This document shows, piece by piece, positions 58,901 to 64,000 of a stretch of DNA of 64,000 nucleotides. The notes under the pieces were generated by a model. That model ran no database searches. It saw only the letters and a list, made by a program, of their open reading frames with translations, and was not told the origin of the DNA. Position 1 is the first letter of the stretch. Each line of letters begins with the position of its first letter. A program made the position numbers and the translations under genes. The DNA lies in assembly GCA_905147135.1 (NCBI GenBank), contig LR990045.1, forward strand, positions 19,382,173 through 19,446,172. The letters are read 5' to 3'. This DNA comes from Blastobasis lacticolella. Taxonomy: Eukaryota; Arthropoda; Insecta; Lepidoptera; Blastobasidae.

Positions 58901-61900
58901 ACCGTTTACAAGCAATATAGTCTCGTTTTCGGCGGTAGGCAAATTTCTTAGGAGATTGTATGAAAAATTATGCATACATTTTTATATGATATGTACAAAT
59001 TACCAGCTTTTTTATACAATTTCCTAATAAAAGGGTATTTTGCCTACCGCAACAACCGAAACTGTTTTGCTCGTACACGGTTACAATTAGAAAAATACAG
59101 TTTTAAGTACAATAGGAATTAATAGTTGTAGAGAGAATCCGCTATCATATTGTATAAATCTTTGATCAAGAATATATTATTCAGTGTTAAATCTCCCAAA
59201 ATGAACATGAAAGAAAAACAGATGCCAATACTAACGTTTCCTTTTACTTACTATTATAAATACGTGAAATAGGAAATATGTAGTTTTATTGGCTGAGAAA
59301 TAAAACAGATTATGTACGCGTGGGGCATGTTATTTTCGGCCAAATGTGTTCTCTCTACTTGGAAATGTATTTCCATGCCAATTCCATGCGGAAGTAATGT
59401 GGTGTTTCTTTCAACGCGCATTAGTGTATGTTATGGATTATGGATGAATAGGCGTATATGAGATAGTTTCCTTTTGTTATATAAATTAGATATACCTAGC
59501 GTCTATAGATAGGTATCCCTGATATTTCCAGATAAAGTGTACTGTAAAAGCTCAAATGCACGAATGCCACGTCGTTGACTCGTCTACACTAATATCTATT
59601 ATAAAAAGAAAATATTTGTTTGTTTGTCTGCAATGGATAAACTCAAGAACTTTTTAACCGTATTCGCGGACAAAAAGCTAGTTCCATAGAAGCATTTCAA
59701 GTACAAAAGTTCTAGAATCTAGTATAATGGAATTGTATTAAGGCTTTGAGAAACTGAGGACTAAATTTCCTTTGTCTGAAATTTAATATCTGTTATATCG
59801 TCTACTTCGCGAGTTCCTTACGGAACGAAACACAACATAGGCACTCACATATTCTTCTAACGTTAGTAAATCATGTAATTAATTATTGAAATCGAGTTGG
59901 CTTCGCTCGGGCTGTATTTTATATATTGTGGTCTCGTGAAAACAATAGGCGTGCGTGAATGCCTCACATATCACATATACATATTCAGCAGCTGGGTGGA
60001 TTGGCCGTCTTGATTTGTGCAACACAATTCAGAAGTGGCAGCGGTTGTAATATTTTCATCTGTTAGTAGCTTTACTATTATACCTTCCATCACGGATTGC
60101 TAATCGACTTCCGAGGCTTCAACAGTCTCTGGGTCCTAGGCGAAAAGCCTTATAAAACCTTCGCTAACGGTTTTAGTACACACGCCTAATGAGAGGCGAG
60201 CTCGTTGCTGTACTGAGTTCGATTAGCGTCGAAGTACGAAACCGTCACCCATACTGTTTCAGTTACCAAACATTCATTCACTGTTGTAGCCAATGGATTA
60301 TGGAAGTATTGAATTGACAGTGGGTATCTGCCAAAGAACCGCCAATCGCTGAGATAATCGTTTGTTCAGGAATTAATTTGACTGAGTGGAGAGTGCAGCT
60401 CTACAATTTTGTAACGTTTTACTACTCCTTAGATTGATATATAAGCATTTTTTCGCCTGTATTCAGATACGTTACTCTGAGGTCTCACTACGTGCGATCG
60501 GCACTATTCTATGCGTATTAAGGTAAGCAGCAACATTTACCAATCGTATAGTCATATTGAACGCGGTGTGTTGACATGGCAAAGAGCCGGTAAACAACAT
60601 TGTAATAAAATTAAATTAGACAGACAAGTATTGTTGGGTGTGTTAGAAGTAACTGCTTTGCATCAAGTGAACCGTAAGATTATTTGTCAAGTCAGTGATA
60701 TAATAATGTTTACGTGATATCATTCTGTTTCCACAACATTAATCCTTAAAAGCGATTCGTGAATACAGCCTGAAAAGTCACATTTCGCAGCACAACATTA
60801 AAGAGCCGAAAGGAGGTGACGAAAAACAAACTTATATTGCCCCAAATTGGCGGCAAAACATGCAAATCCAAAATGACGACCTTTCCCCCGGAAGGCTCCT
60901 ACACTTGCCATCGAATATTTCGGCACTCATCAATATTTATCAGCTGTCACATCCGCCCCCGCTTTTGTTTCGGCGGCGGTGGCGCGAAAATCTGAAGGGA
61001 TGGTAGTTTTATGTGGAATAGGGGGCGTATTGTTCGGGCCTTTGTGTGGAGACAATGCAATTTGCCGCTTTGTTGACACGGCTTGGCGGCGGCTCAATCA
61101 GTTGCCAGATGCCTCGCTATGACACACTTGTTGCGGCCTGTAATCGGGAGATGAACTTTTAAGCCTATGATGTTCGTAACTATGAATCTATAATATTTCA
61201 ATAAATAACAGTTACGGCGTGCCAATCGGCTCCTGAAATTATTCAAACAATTTCAGGGATCTCAGCGGAAGATTGTGAACCAAAAGTTCGCTGTCAGAGC
61301 AATGCACTTCGTTCTCATTTTTTACATTTTATGTTATTGATTAGTAAAAATATTTAGCTGGCCGCAATTTGTGGTGAGCTTCCCTACTCCTATCAATTGC
61401 CTGAACAGACTTTAGTTGCGAATGGGCTCAATGAGTAGCCCCCAAATCCTTCCTTTAGCGAATCCAAGTCATAATTGTTAGCAAACAATAAAATTAGAGC
61501 TCACTCACAATAAAATTAGAGCCCAAAGTCAGATTACTTCATCGGGAAATTAATCTTCGTTTTATCGAATACAATTTACTTCGCTTCCCCGATCTTAATA
61601 TTCGTCAATTGAATTAGGCTAGGCACTGAGTAGGAAATTAATTTTGTTTGCCATTGTTTCACGTTATGAACGATTTGGAAATCCGTTTCATTTTGCTCCC
61701 GGAGATTGCTTTAATTCGTTCTTATGAATGGCAGAGTACATTATGTAGCATCCTTTGATTGTAAAAATGTTAGCCTAGAATTTGACATTAGATAATTGTA
61801 CACTACGTCATCTACGTTGGTCACGTGTAGCTTCTACCAAATTAGAGTAGTGTAAGGTTTTTGAATGTCAAATTCAGTCGTCCAGCTAAGAGCCCTGCTG

Positions 61901-63461
61901 GTTTGTGTTCGCTCGTTGTGTTTTCAATAAGAATATTTATTGTATCTTAAAGGTATTATTATATTTTCAACCTTTGTATGTTTATGTCCGAGACCCCGTG
62001 TTTTCGTTACATTTAGCTGTTTATTTCGTTTTCAATCTTAATCATAATATTATTATAGCGTCTTGAGTTGTGTAACATCTTCACTCTCAGCTTTAATATC
62101 CTTGTTACTCTATAGTCTATCATGTATCTGGAAGTTCTGTCCGAGATTCATGCCGCAATACTTCAGCTCGATTCTCAACCTTAACTTCATTGTCATAGGG
62201 TTCACCATGTACACGACGTGCGTCATCTGGCTGGCGTTTGTGCCACTGTACTTCGGCACCGCGTCGCACGTGCCTCTACGCATCACAAGCATGGCCGTCA
62301 CCATCTCGCTCAGTGCCAGCGTCACACTCGTGTGTCTGTTTTCACCCAAGGTAAGTGGAATCACTGGAATTATTAAATTTATTAAGTTTATCACTACAGC
62401 TTCTATGCAGTTGGTATGGGTTGTTATTAATTGATGTCAGTCGTTCAAATCTAGGCACAATGATCTGCGCATGTATCTTTGGTCACTCTCAGTTAGGAAT
62501 TTGTGGGCAAGCGCCCGTGTTAACAACATGTTAACAAATGCAACAAGATGTCAAAATTTTTGATGAACCTTTAGACCTTTAATATGCTCAGTACTGTATT
62601 TCTTGTATTTGTAATATCAATAATTTATCAGTAGCAACGTCCTTGGATCGTCAGGCGCTTGATACATTACATTACACAGAAATTCATACATACAAATATA
62701 CAAACTCACTCCCGTGTCCCACAGGGGTATACAAAGGCCACTCTTGCCTCTTCCACATTTATTCATTAATCTTTCATATTTACATAATATGAAACAGCAT
62801 TTTGTGTGCGCATCTCGATCGTTTTTCGGTCGTATATTATTATGTTGTCAGTGCAGTACGAGGAGCATCGATGACCTGAGTCGTTCAGTTGGTTAATATA
62901 CCGGTCTGCCACGCAGAGGTCTCGGCTTCGATTCCCGGCGAATCAAATTTTGAATTTTTTTTAATGTTATGATGGAAATGAGTCACCGCCGCCTATTGAC
63001 ATCAGCAACACCAGGGGAGTCACCAATGCGTTGCCCGCCTCTGAAGAGACATCTAATATACCGCTTGAACGATCCCATGTCATAGTTCAAAGGAAACACT
63101 GTGGCTGGGAGCTCATTCCACATCCGAATTGTACGAGCGAGAAACGTTCTTTCTAACCTTCGCGTGGTGACCAACAGATAAAATGTTGAACTACGTATAA
63201 AATGTTGAATTTTAATTTCTGTTACGGGTCTGTCGGGTTCTCTAGCACCCATAACACAAGATTTGGGGCTAGATGACGCTGTGTGAATTGTTCAAACATA
63301 TTTATTAATTTAGTGCAAGACTAGGTCCAGATTTAATATCCGTTTCTCTATGCAGTTGTACATAATCCTGATCCGGCCGGAGCGGAATGTGCGTCAGAGC
63401 ATAATGCCTGTACGCTACAGCCGGAAGCCGCCGCCGCCTATACTCACGCCGATCGTCAAAA
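40833..63461 (+). CDS. mGluR: Metabotropic glutamate receptor, 9 exons (partial gene)
   Basis: Exons: 40833-40939, 42106-42255, 42847-42980, 47734-47900, 48918-49076, 57114-57276, 58079-58292, 62199-62350, 63356-63461 (1352 nt, about 450 residues). Encodes the end of the glutamate-binding Venus-flytrap domain, the nine-cysteine domain, the seven-helix domain and the first part of the tail. Family role: a plasma-membrane class C GPCR that senses glutamate and, in group II type receptors, couples to Gi/o. Intracellular loop blocks F/W-V-R-H-S-S-T-P-V-V, K-T-N-R-I-A-R-I-F and K-I-P-E-A-F-N-E-S-K fit group II and insect mGluRA best; the alternative is the insect mGluR-like receptor that does not bind glutamate, since the binding residues are out of view. 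Both termini are missing. Confidence 0.9.
41096..41195 (+). repeat. SINE-A head fragment in intron a-b
   Basis: CGTCGATGGCCTAGGTTTTATG and GTGCCGGGTTCGAATCCCATTGCG are the tRNA-like A-box and B-box regions. The copy stops after CCATGTATTAGAGTATG. Confidence 0.65.
41268..41600 (-). repeat. LINE 3' end fragment in intron a-b
   Basis: TTTTTTTTATGTCATATAGTAAGC (tail at left), CCACTTGCTGGAAAGTGGTCACCACTGC...GTCGCCAATGCGTTGCCC. 41450-41480 (ATGGAGCACTGGAAACCTTACTCA) recurs at 55950-55970. Overlapping open frames on both strands are repeat translation. Confidence 0.55.
41601..42105. other. Intron; possible small repeat with AAGTCGC ends
   Basis: GAAGTCGCTTATGGG (41881) and CCAAAAGCGACTTTATTTTGTAC (41956-41978) are inverted ends of the kind opening the 45584 element. 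Otherwise AT-rich. Confidence 0.35.
42106..42255 (+). CDS. mGluR: mGluR exon b: linker of ligand-binding domain
   Basis: Acceptor CTCTACCCAG (to 42105), donor GTTAAT (42256; a weak but valid site). It completes a Gly split with exon a and encodes F-H-F-D-S-N-G-D-G-P-A-R-Y and Y-K-W-V-N-V-G-Q-Y, equivalent to the F-x-x-x-G-D-x-x-x-R-Y ... V-G-x-W block of class C receptors. There are 49 whole codons plus split ends. Confidence 0.9.
42256..42846. other. Intron b-c, nothing certain
   Basis: 42690-42735 (AGTCTCCTTCTAACCGGAACACAAACATG) is a known-looking repeat scrap, also hinted at near 1355. No exon. Confidence 0.4.
42847..42980 (+). CDS. mGluR: mGluR exon c: first part of nine-cysteine domain
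   Basis: Acceptor CTCAATCCAG (to 42846), donor GTAAGA (42981). An AG eight bases downstream is a possible alternative acceptor but would break the phase. The exon has W-G, then P-E-S-V-C-S-A-E-C and S-C-C-W-H-C-F-N-C, six of the nine Cys of the NCD3G domain. The C-C-W-x-C-x-x-C block is diagnostic of metabotropic glutamate receptors. Confidence 0.93.
42981..44204. other. Intron c-d, left part, nothing certain
   Basis: An exon c reading frame runs on to 43076 by chance. 43380-43640 looks like degraded repeat (GCGCTTTCACTAATCACTCGG). No exon can be supported. Confidence 0.4.
44205..44300 (+). repeat. LINE 3' UTR fragment, + orientation
   Basis: ACGTTATGGGCGACAGTTAACGCTTACCATTAGAGGAGC...GTTGTCACTGCGTAAAAAATTA matches 11150-11212. 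Confidence 0.5.
44566..44670 (+). repeat. SINE-A head fragment
   Basis: GTGTCGGTGGCCTAGGTTTTATGGTATACGACTCGTAAGCGAG then GGTTCGAATCCCAAAGCCGCCATGTACCAATGACTC. Clean A and B boxes; the body stops after the AGTT of 44662. Confidence 0.7.
44671..45583. other. Intron, no feature certain
   Basis: Small palindromes at 44740-44790 (ACTTGTTTGT/ACAAACAAGT, 4 bp loop). 45050-45240 is open for 68 codons without a domain. Confidence 0.35.
45584..45815 (+). repeat. Interspersed element, AAGTCGC family
   Basis: CATAGTATAAAACAAAGTCGCTTCTCTCCG...GCTTAGATCTTAAAATTTACGCAACGGATTTTAATGCG...AGATAGAGTGATTCAAGAGAAAGGTTTATAA, the same order as 21512-21792 but without the minisatellite. It ends with GCGAACGAAGTCACGCC. 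Confidence 0.6.
45985..46105 (+). repeat. SINE-B head, rearranged
   Basis: TTGGTTCAATTGGTTAACATGG (A box) then CTGCCACGCAGAGG; 46030-46065 has the B-box words twice in scrambled form. GGCCGGGCAGAAATTTAAATTTATGTTACG follows. Confidence 0.6.
46385..46665 (+). mobile_element. SINE-A, near full length
   Basis: GCGCCGGAGGCCTAATGGTAAGG (A box), a decayed B box (TTTTTGAACCCCAGTGCCG), then GTTATGTACATCTGTTGAACACTAACCGATGCTCTTACGGTGAGGGAAAACATGGTGATGAAACCTG and GTCGCTCTACTGTAATCACCTG. The tail itself may be the piece at 46885-46985. Confidence 0.7.
46885..46985 (+). repeat. SINE-A tail piece
   Basis: CCTGATCTGCCAATTTCTGGATCATGGTCAAGCCGAACCCCGGG...AACCGAGACATTAATGTC is the end of the family. It is separated from 46665 by about 220 bp of other sequence, so the SINE here was probably split by an insertion. 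Confidence 0.55.
46986..47733. other. Intron end before exon d, no feature
   Basis: AT-rich intron; pyrimidine tract just before exon d. Nothing else supported. Confidence 0.45.
47734..47900 (+). CDS. mGluR: mGluR exon d: last three Cys and start of TM1
   Basis: Acceptor TTTTCTCTCCTAG (to 47733), donor GTGAGT (47901). It adds T-A-C-M-V-C-P-R-G and R-T-Q-C-R-P-I-P, completing nine cysteines, then W-A-I-G-A-M-S-F-S-S-V-G-I-L-I-T, the first half of TM1. The intron before it is 4753 bp and full of SINE copies. A LINE 3' fragment begins about 30 bp after the donor. Confidence 0.93.
47930..48050 (-). repeat. LINE 3' end fragment
   Basis: A T-run of 10 (47932-47941) is the tail; AAGCTTACGGCCTGCCTGATGGTAAGCAGTCACCGCAGCC and, on the minus strand, the R-V-G-D-A-S-type ending (V-G-N-T-W-V-M-P-L-V-L-Q-T in another frame) follow. 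Confidence 0.6.
48095..48370 (+). mobile_element. SINE-A, diverged
   Basis: GGTAACCTTATAGCG...GACTCATAAGC in the head, then CTATATAGCAAATGG, TGAGTTATGTAGATACATTAGTTGAACAG, CGATGCTCTTACGGTGAGGGAAAACACCGTGATGAAC and ACATTCAGGCATATTAATGTGTGACC. The head is decayed. Confidence 0.6.
48371..48917. other. Intron end before exon e
   Basis: 48770-48910 is smoother in composition and without family matches. It ends in the exon e acceptor. A conserved intronic block is possible but not shown. Confidence 0.3.
48918..49076 (+). CDS. mGluR: mGluR exon e: TM1 end, loop 1, TM2
   Basis: Acceptor AATTCCTCCAACAG (to 48917), donor GTAAGT (49077). It encodes the end of TM1, intracellular loop 1 with V-R-H-S-S-T-P-V-V-R-A-S-G-R-E-L, TM2 (S-Y-V-L-L-A-G-I-L-M-C-Y-L) and the Cys (D-I-L-C-S-I) at the top of TM3 that pairs with extracellular loop 2. 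The block A-S-G-R-E-L is nearly invariant in mGluRs. Confidence 0.95.
49077..50404. other. Intron e-f, first part
   Basis: 49385-49420 (CCGCGGCTTCACCCGCGTGG) is a repeat end common in insects. 49990-50230 is GC-balanced and single copy in the window. No exon. Confidence 0.35.
50405..50530 (+). repeat. SINE-A tail piece
   Basis: CTGTCACGGAGGTCAAACGACAGTAGC...TGAATCATTGTCAAAGCGGACCCACCGGGCCCTCGCGAGTCTACAACCGGCACATTAAAG. No head. Confidence 0.55.
50531..51708. other. Intron e-f, no feature seen
   Basis: Several open frames of 60-108 codons, none with a domain. Nothing supported. Confidence 0.4.
51709..51745. repeat. Perfect inverted repeat, 14 bp arms
   Basis: TCGTGCTTTTATGG (51709-51722) and CCATAAAAGCACGA (51732-51745) pair perfectly across 9 bp. 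Confidence 0.7.
51746..52650. other. Intron e-f, no feature seen
   Basis: 52500-52620 has repeated words GTGTGGCTTGATCA and CTTGATCAACTGATAGTGTG in loose tandem. Otherwise nothing. Confidence 0.35.
52651..52774. repeat. Inverted repeat, about 47 bp arms
   Basis: TGATTGAATTGTAATTGGGT...GCAGCTCCATGGCAGTTTT (52651-52701) pairs with AAAACTGCCATTGAGCTGC...CCAATTACAATTCAATCA (52729-52774) with a few mismatches and a 27 bp loop. No coding content. MITE-like. Confidence 0.65.
52893..52922. repeat. AATAG microsatellite
   Basis: About four AATAG units followed by an A-run. Confidence 0.7.
53129..55438. mobile_element. hAT-like element, 2310 bp
   Basis: Perfect 12 bp inverted ends TAGGGTGTCCCG (53129-53140) and CGGGACACCCTA (55427-55438) are flanked by the 8 bp duplication GTGCACGG (53121-53128 and 55439-55446). 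Eight-base duplications with TAGGG/CAGGG ends are typical of the hAT superfamily. No transposase frame survives. The first and last kilobase share words such as AAATTTGCGTAATT and its complement, so the arms are partly palindromic. An unrelated repeat is nested at 53950-54195. Confidence 0.8.
53950..54195 (+). repeat. Interspersed repeat nested in the hAT-like element
   Basis: CTAATCTATACTAATATAATAAAGAGAAAAGGTTTG opens and GGGCAAAAAGCTAGTCG closes the copy; GATTCAATGTGGTTGCCACGGGAACGGGTCC is the family core, also at 24210-24245. A deleted relative is at 59585-59690. Confidence 0.6.
55640..55960 (-). pseudogene. LINE ORF2 C-terminal fragment
   Basis: The minus-strand frame (102 codons) has S-F-R-Y-Q-A-T-K-C-W-N-N-I-P-P-S-L-R, the block A-x-x-x-W-N-x-I/L-P-x-x-x-R usual at the end of non-LTR ORF2. 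Two other frames over it are shadows. 55615-55630 left of it is AT-rich. Confidence 0.5.
55961..56794. other. Intron e-f, possible conserved block
   Basis: 56390-56760 has balanced composition, no family match and no coding structure; the 80-codon minus frame (56506-56748) lacks a domain. Candidate non-coding element only. Confidence 0.25.
56795..56925 (+). repeat. LINE ORF2 C-terminal fragment, + orientation
   Basis: The + strand reads Y-N-L-D-A-S-Q-G then, after a stop, R-Q-A-C-S-A-Y-S-S-S-S-A-F-S, matching in reverse the pieces at 28225-28330 and 28865-28985. Confidence 0.5.
57114..57276 (+). CDS. mGluR: mGluR exon f: TM3, loop 2, start of TM4
   Basis: Acceptor ATTTCCCCCCCAG (to 57113). 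The donor is GTTCGG (57277), the weakest of the set, but phase 0 and the join to exon g are exact. Encodes TM3 with L-L-T-K-T-N-R-I-A-R-I-F at its cytoplasmic end, loop 2 with R-P-G-L-I-S-P-S-S-Q and the start of TM4. GC-rich (about 60%) against AT-rich introns. The preceding intron is about 8 kb and holds the hAT-like element. Confidence 0.95.
57305..57515 (+). repeat. SINE-A body directly after exon f
   Basis: AAATGCTCTTACTGTGAGGAGAATCATCGTGACGAAACCTGCATATTTAGACCACTGAATGTG...GTCGCTCTAATGTAATTACCCGATATGCTAAATCC...AACCAGAATATTG. The head is gone. It starts less than 30 bp after the exon f donor. Confidence 0.6.
57516..58078. other. Intron f-g, rest
   Basis: 57520-57690 has GCAATATTGCCACTATATTG/GCAATATTGCCAG-type words in opposite directions, perhaps a small palindromic repeat. 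No exon. Confidence 0.35.
58079..58292 (+). CDS. mGluR: mGluR exon g: TM4, loop, TM5
   Basis: Acceptor TTATTTTCTAG (to 58078), donor GTGAGT (58293). Encodes the rest of TM4 (V-L-I-V-V-V-W-M), extracellular loop 2 with M-L-V-C (the partner of the TM3 Cys), TM5 (Y-M-I-A-F-F-Y-P-I-V-L-I-V-V-C) and loop 3 with R-K-I-P-E-A-F-N-E-S-K, conserved in all mGluRs for G-protein contact. 71 codons plus one base. Confidence 0.95.
58365..58545 (+). repeat. RTE 3' end, + orientation, in intron g-h
   Basis: AGGACGACCTGCTAATGACTGCAGGTACCGGCTGGATGCGG...GAGACCTATGCCCAGCAGTGGGTGTCTTTCGACTGATATGATGATCACGATGAAT is the last 150 bp of the RTE family with its tail, starting about 75 bp after exon g. Confidence 0.7.
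58900..59082. repeat. Palindromic MITE, 60 bp arms
   Basis: AACCGTTTACAAGCAATATAG...GGCGGTAGGCAAATTTC...GATTGTAT (58900-58961) is the inverted form of ATACAATTTCC...TTTTGCCTACCGC...CACGGTT (59014-59082). A broken relative is at 5230-5350. No frame. Confidence 0.6.
59083..60780. other. Intron g-h, AT-rich
   Basis: 59585-59690 (CTAATATCTATTATAAAAAGAAAATATTTGTTTG...GGACAAAAAGCTAGT) is a shortened copy of the 53950 family. Nothing else can be supported. Confidence 0.4.
60781..61160. other. Candidate conserved intronic block
   Basis: A GC-rich, single-copy stretch in an AT-rich intron, with GGAGGTGACG, CAATATTTATCAGCTGTCACATCCGCCCCCGC and TTTCGGCGGCGGTGGCGCG. It has no open frame of note and no splice pair that extends the receptor. 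An enhancer-type element is the simplest guess. Confidence 0.3.
61161..61770. other. Intron g-h, single-copy
   Basis: ACAATAAAATTAGAGCTCACT and ACAATAAAATTAGAGCCCA are a short direct repeat at 61486-61522. The rest shows no feature. Confidence 0.35.
61771..61892. repeat. Palindromic MITE (family M), one end lost
   Basis: GAATTTGACATTAGATAATTGTACACTACGTCATCTACGTTGG...CCAAATTAGAGTAGTGTAAGG...TGAATGTCAAATTCAGTCGTCC is the reverse orientation of 23591-23733; the outer CTATCTCAG end is missing on the left. Confidence 0.6.
61893..62198. other. Intron end before exon h
   Basis: AT-rich; a chance frame runs from 62063 into exon h. Acceptor at 62198. Confidence 0.45.
62199..62350 (+). CDS. mGluR: mGluR exon h: TM6 and TM7
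   Basis: Acceptor TTCATTGTCATAG (to 62198), donor GTAAGT (62351). Encodes G-F-T-M-Y-T-T-C-V-I-W-L-A-F (TM6, a family signature), a short outer loop, and TM7 with I-T-S-M-A-V-T-I-S-L-S-A-S-V ending C-L-F-S-P-K. Exact phase with exons g and i. Confidence 0.95.
62351..62872. other. Intron h-i, no feature seen
   Basis: Nothing can be supported. Confidence 0.45.
62873..63312 (+). mobile_element. SINE-B split by a LINE fragment
   Basis: Head at 62873-62957: CTGAGTCGTTCAGTTGGTTAATAT (A box) and GGCTTCGATTCCCGG (B box). Tail at 63199-63312: TTTTAATTTCTGTTACGGGTCTG...CTAGCACCCATAACACAAG...GGGGCTAGATGACGCTGTG. Between them is the LINE piece at 62958-63198. Confidence 0.7.
62958..63198 (-). pseudogene. 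LINE ORF2 C-terminus and 3' UTR inserted in a SINE
   Basis: On the minus strand: L-E-R-T-F-L-A-R-T-I-R-M-W-N-E-L-P, then G-S-F-K-R-Y-I-R and the ending G-Q-R-I-G-D-S-P-G-V-A-D-V-N-R-R-R. This is the best view of the second LINE subfamily (ending -V-A-D-V-N-). The T-rich tail is at 62951-62962. Possible target duplication: AAATTTTGAATTT (62945-62957) against AAATGTTGAATTTT (63200-63213), imperfect. Confidence 0.7.
63356..63461 (+). CDS. mGluR: mGluR exon i: start of cytoplasmic tail
   Basis: Acceptor TTTCTCTATGCAG (to 63355), donor GTAAGA (63462). Encodes L-Y-I-I-L-I-R-P-E-R-N-V-R-Q, the juxtamembrane block after TM7, then a Pro-rich basic tail (Y-S-R-K-P-P-P-P-I-L-T-P-I-V-K). It ends after the first base of a codon, so at least one more exon lies beyond 64000. 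A SINE-B end lies about 45 bp before the acceptor. Confidence 0.93.
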
Positions 63462-64000
63462 GTAAGATATTTGTGTGTTTCTCCTTCATACAAGAAATTA
63501 ACATATTATTAAACAGTGGAAAATGGGTGCCCAAACCTGACGTTATCAGGAAATACGTCCAGTAGTAGACCCAAAAAGCGATGAATTGACATCGCTGATT
63601 CGAATACGAGTGGTTGCCCTCTGGCTTATGACTCAAACATGCCGAAGATCGGGCAAAGTTTGAGAAGAAAGAGTAGGAAAGCGGTCCCTGTTAGACGCCA
63701 TGATTGACGGCTCAGATGATGATTATAATAATGACAATGATTAACGTGAATATTCTATTCACGTTAATCAAAACGTAAAGTCAAAGGTTTTAGAGTCTTG
63801 TAACTGAAGTGGCAATGGGTAGGTCACGTTGTTCGCAGAATCGACAGAATTGTAGCTTTACACTAATAAGCTATATGACAGCTTCATAATCAGGTGACGA
63901 TGCGATTATAGTTAGAAACTGGCAATGATTCTCTTAATTTTTAATTTCCTAAAATTTAAAGATATGTCATATAGATAATAAATACTAACAGTTAAATGAA
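63462..64000. other. Intron after exon i, to window end
   Basis: 63800-63850 reads, on the + strand, L-K-W-Q-W-V-G-H-V-V-R-R-I-D-R, a scrap of the RTE W-x-G-H block. A perfect palindrome TGATTAACGTGAAT/ATTCACGTTAATCA lies at 63738-63770 with a 5 bp loop. The next receptor exon is not reached. Confidence 0.5.

Noticed and set aside
62063..62198. Extension of exon h upstream as coding
   Set aside because: The open frame before 62199 is intron read-through; the acceptor TCATAG and the exact join with exon g fix the exon start.

Overview
The window is AT-rich eukaryotic DNA with spliced genes, many non-LTR retrotransposon fragments and tRNA-derived SINEs. The repeat families are ones I associate with Lepidoptera (moths and butterflies), so an insect, probably lepidopteran, chromosome is inferred. 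There are no bacterial-type operons, CRISPR arrays or rRNA genes.

Only one host gene can be supported. Nine + strand exons between 40833 and 63461 encode, in order, the end of the ligand-binding domain, the nine-cysteine domain, all seven membrane helices and the start of the cytoplasmic tail of a metabotropic glutamate receptor (class C GPCR, closest to the group II / insect mGluR type). Every exon has AG and GT borders and all intron phases join without a frame break. The first part of the ligand-binding domain and the end of the tail are not in the window: the 5' exons must lie upstream of, or hidden in, the 40 kb before 40833, and a phase-1 donor at 63462 leads out of the window.

The rest is intron or intergenic DNA filled with mobile-element remains. 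From left to right: an LTR-like repeat (1-240, repeated at 32260-32495); a decayed jockey-type LINE (3060-4027); an unusual fold-back-like element with two opposed arrays of about 135 bp units (5623-6791); a LINE copy broken in the part I could read by one stop codon (15359-16816); nested SINEs (19562-20026); minisatellite arms (21660-22520); a piggyBac-like non-autonomous element with TTAA duplications (30096-31294); a 5'-truncated RTE retrotransposon (33121-35111) inserted into a palindromic MITE with an 8 bp target-site duplication; and, inside a receptor intron, a 2.3 kb hAT-like element with 12 bp inverted ends and an 8 bp duplication (53129-55438). Two tRNA-derived SINE families (here SINE-A and SINE-B) and 3' ends of LINEs recur throughout.

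I see no new multi-gene system. The points most worth checking are the fold-back-like element, the datable nested insertions, the transposon pieces lying 30-50 bp from several receptor splice sites, and a few GC-rich single-copy blocks in introns that look like conserved non-coding DNA.
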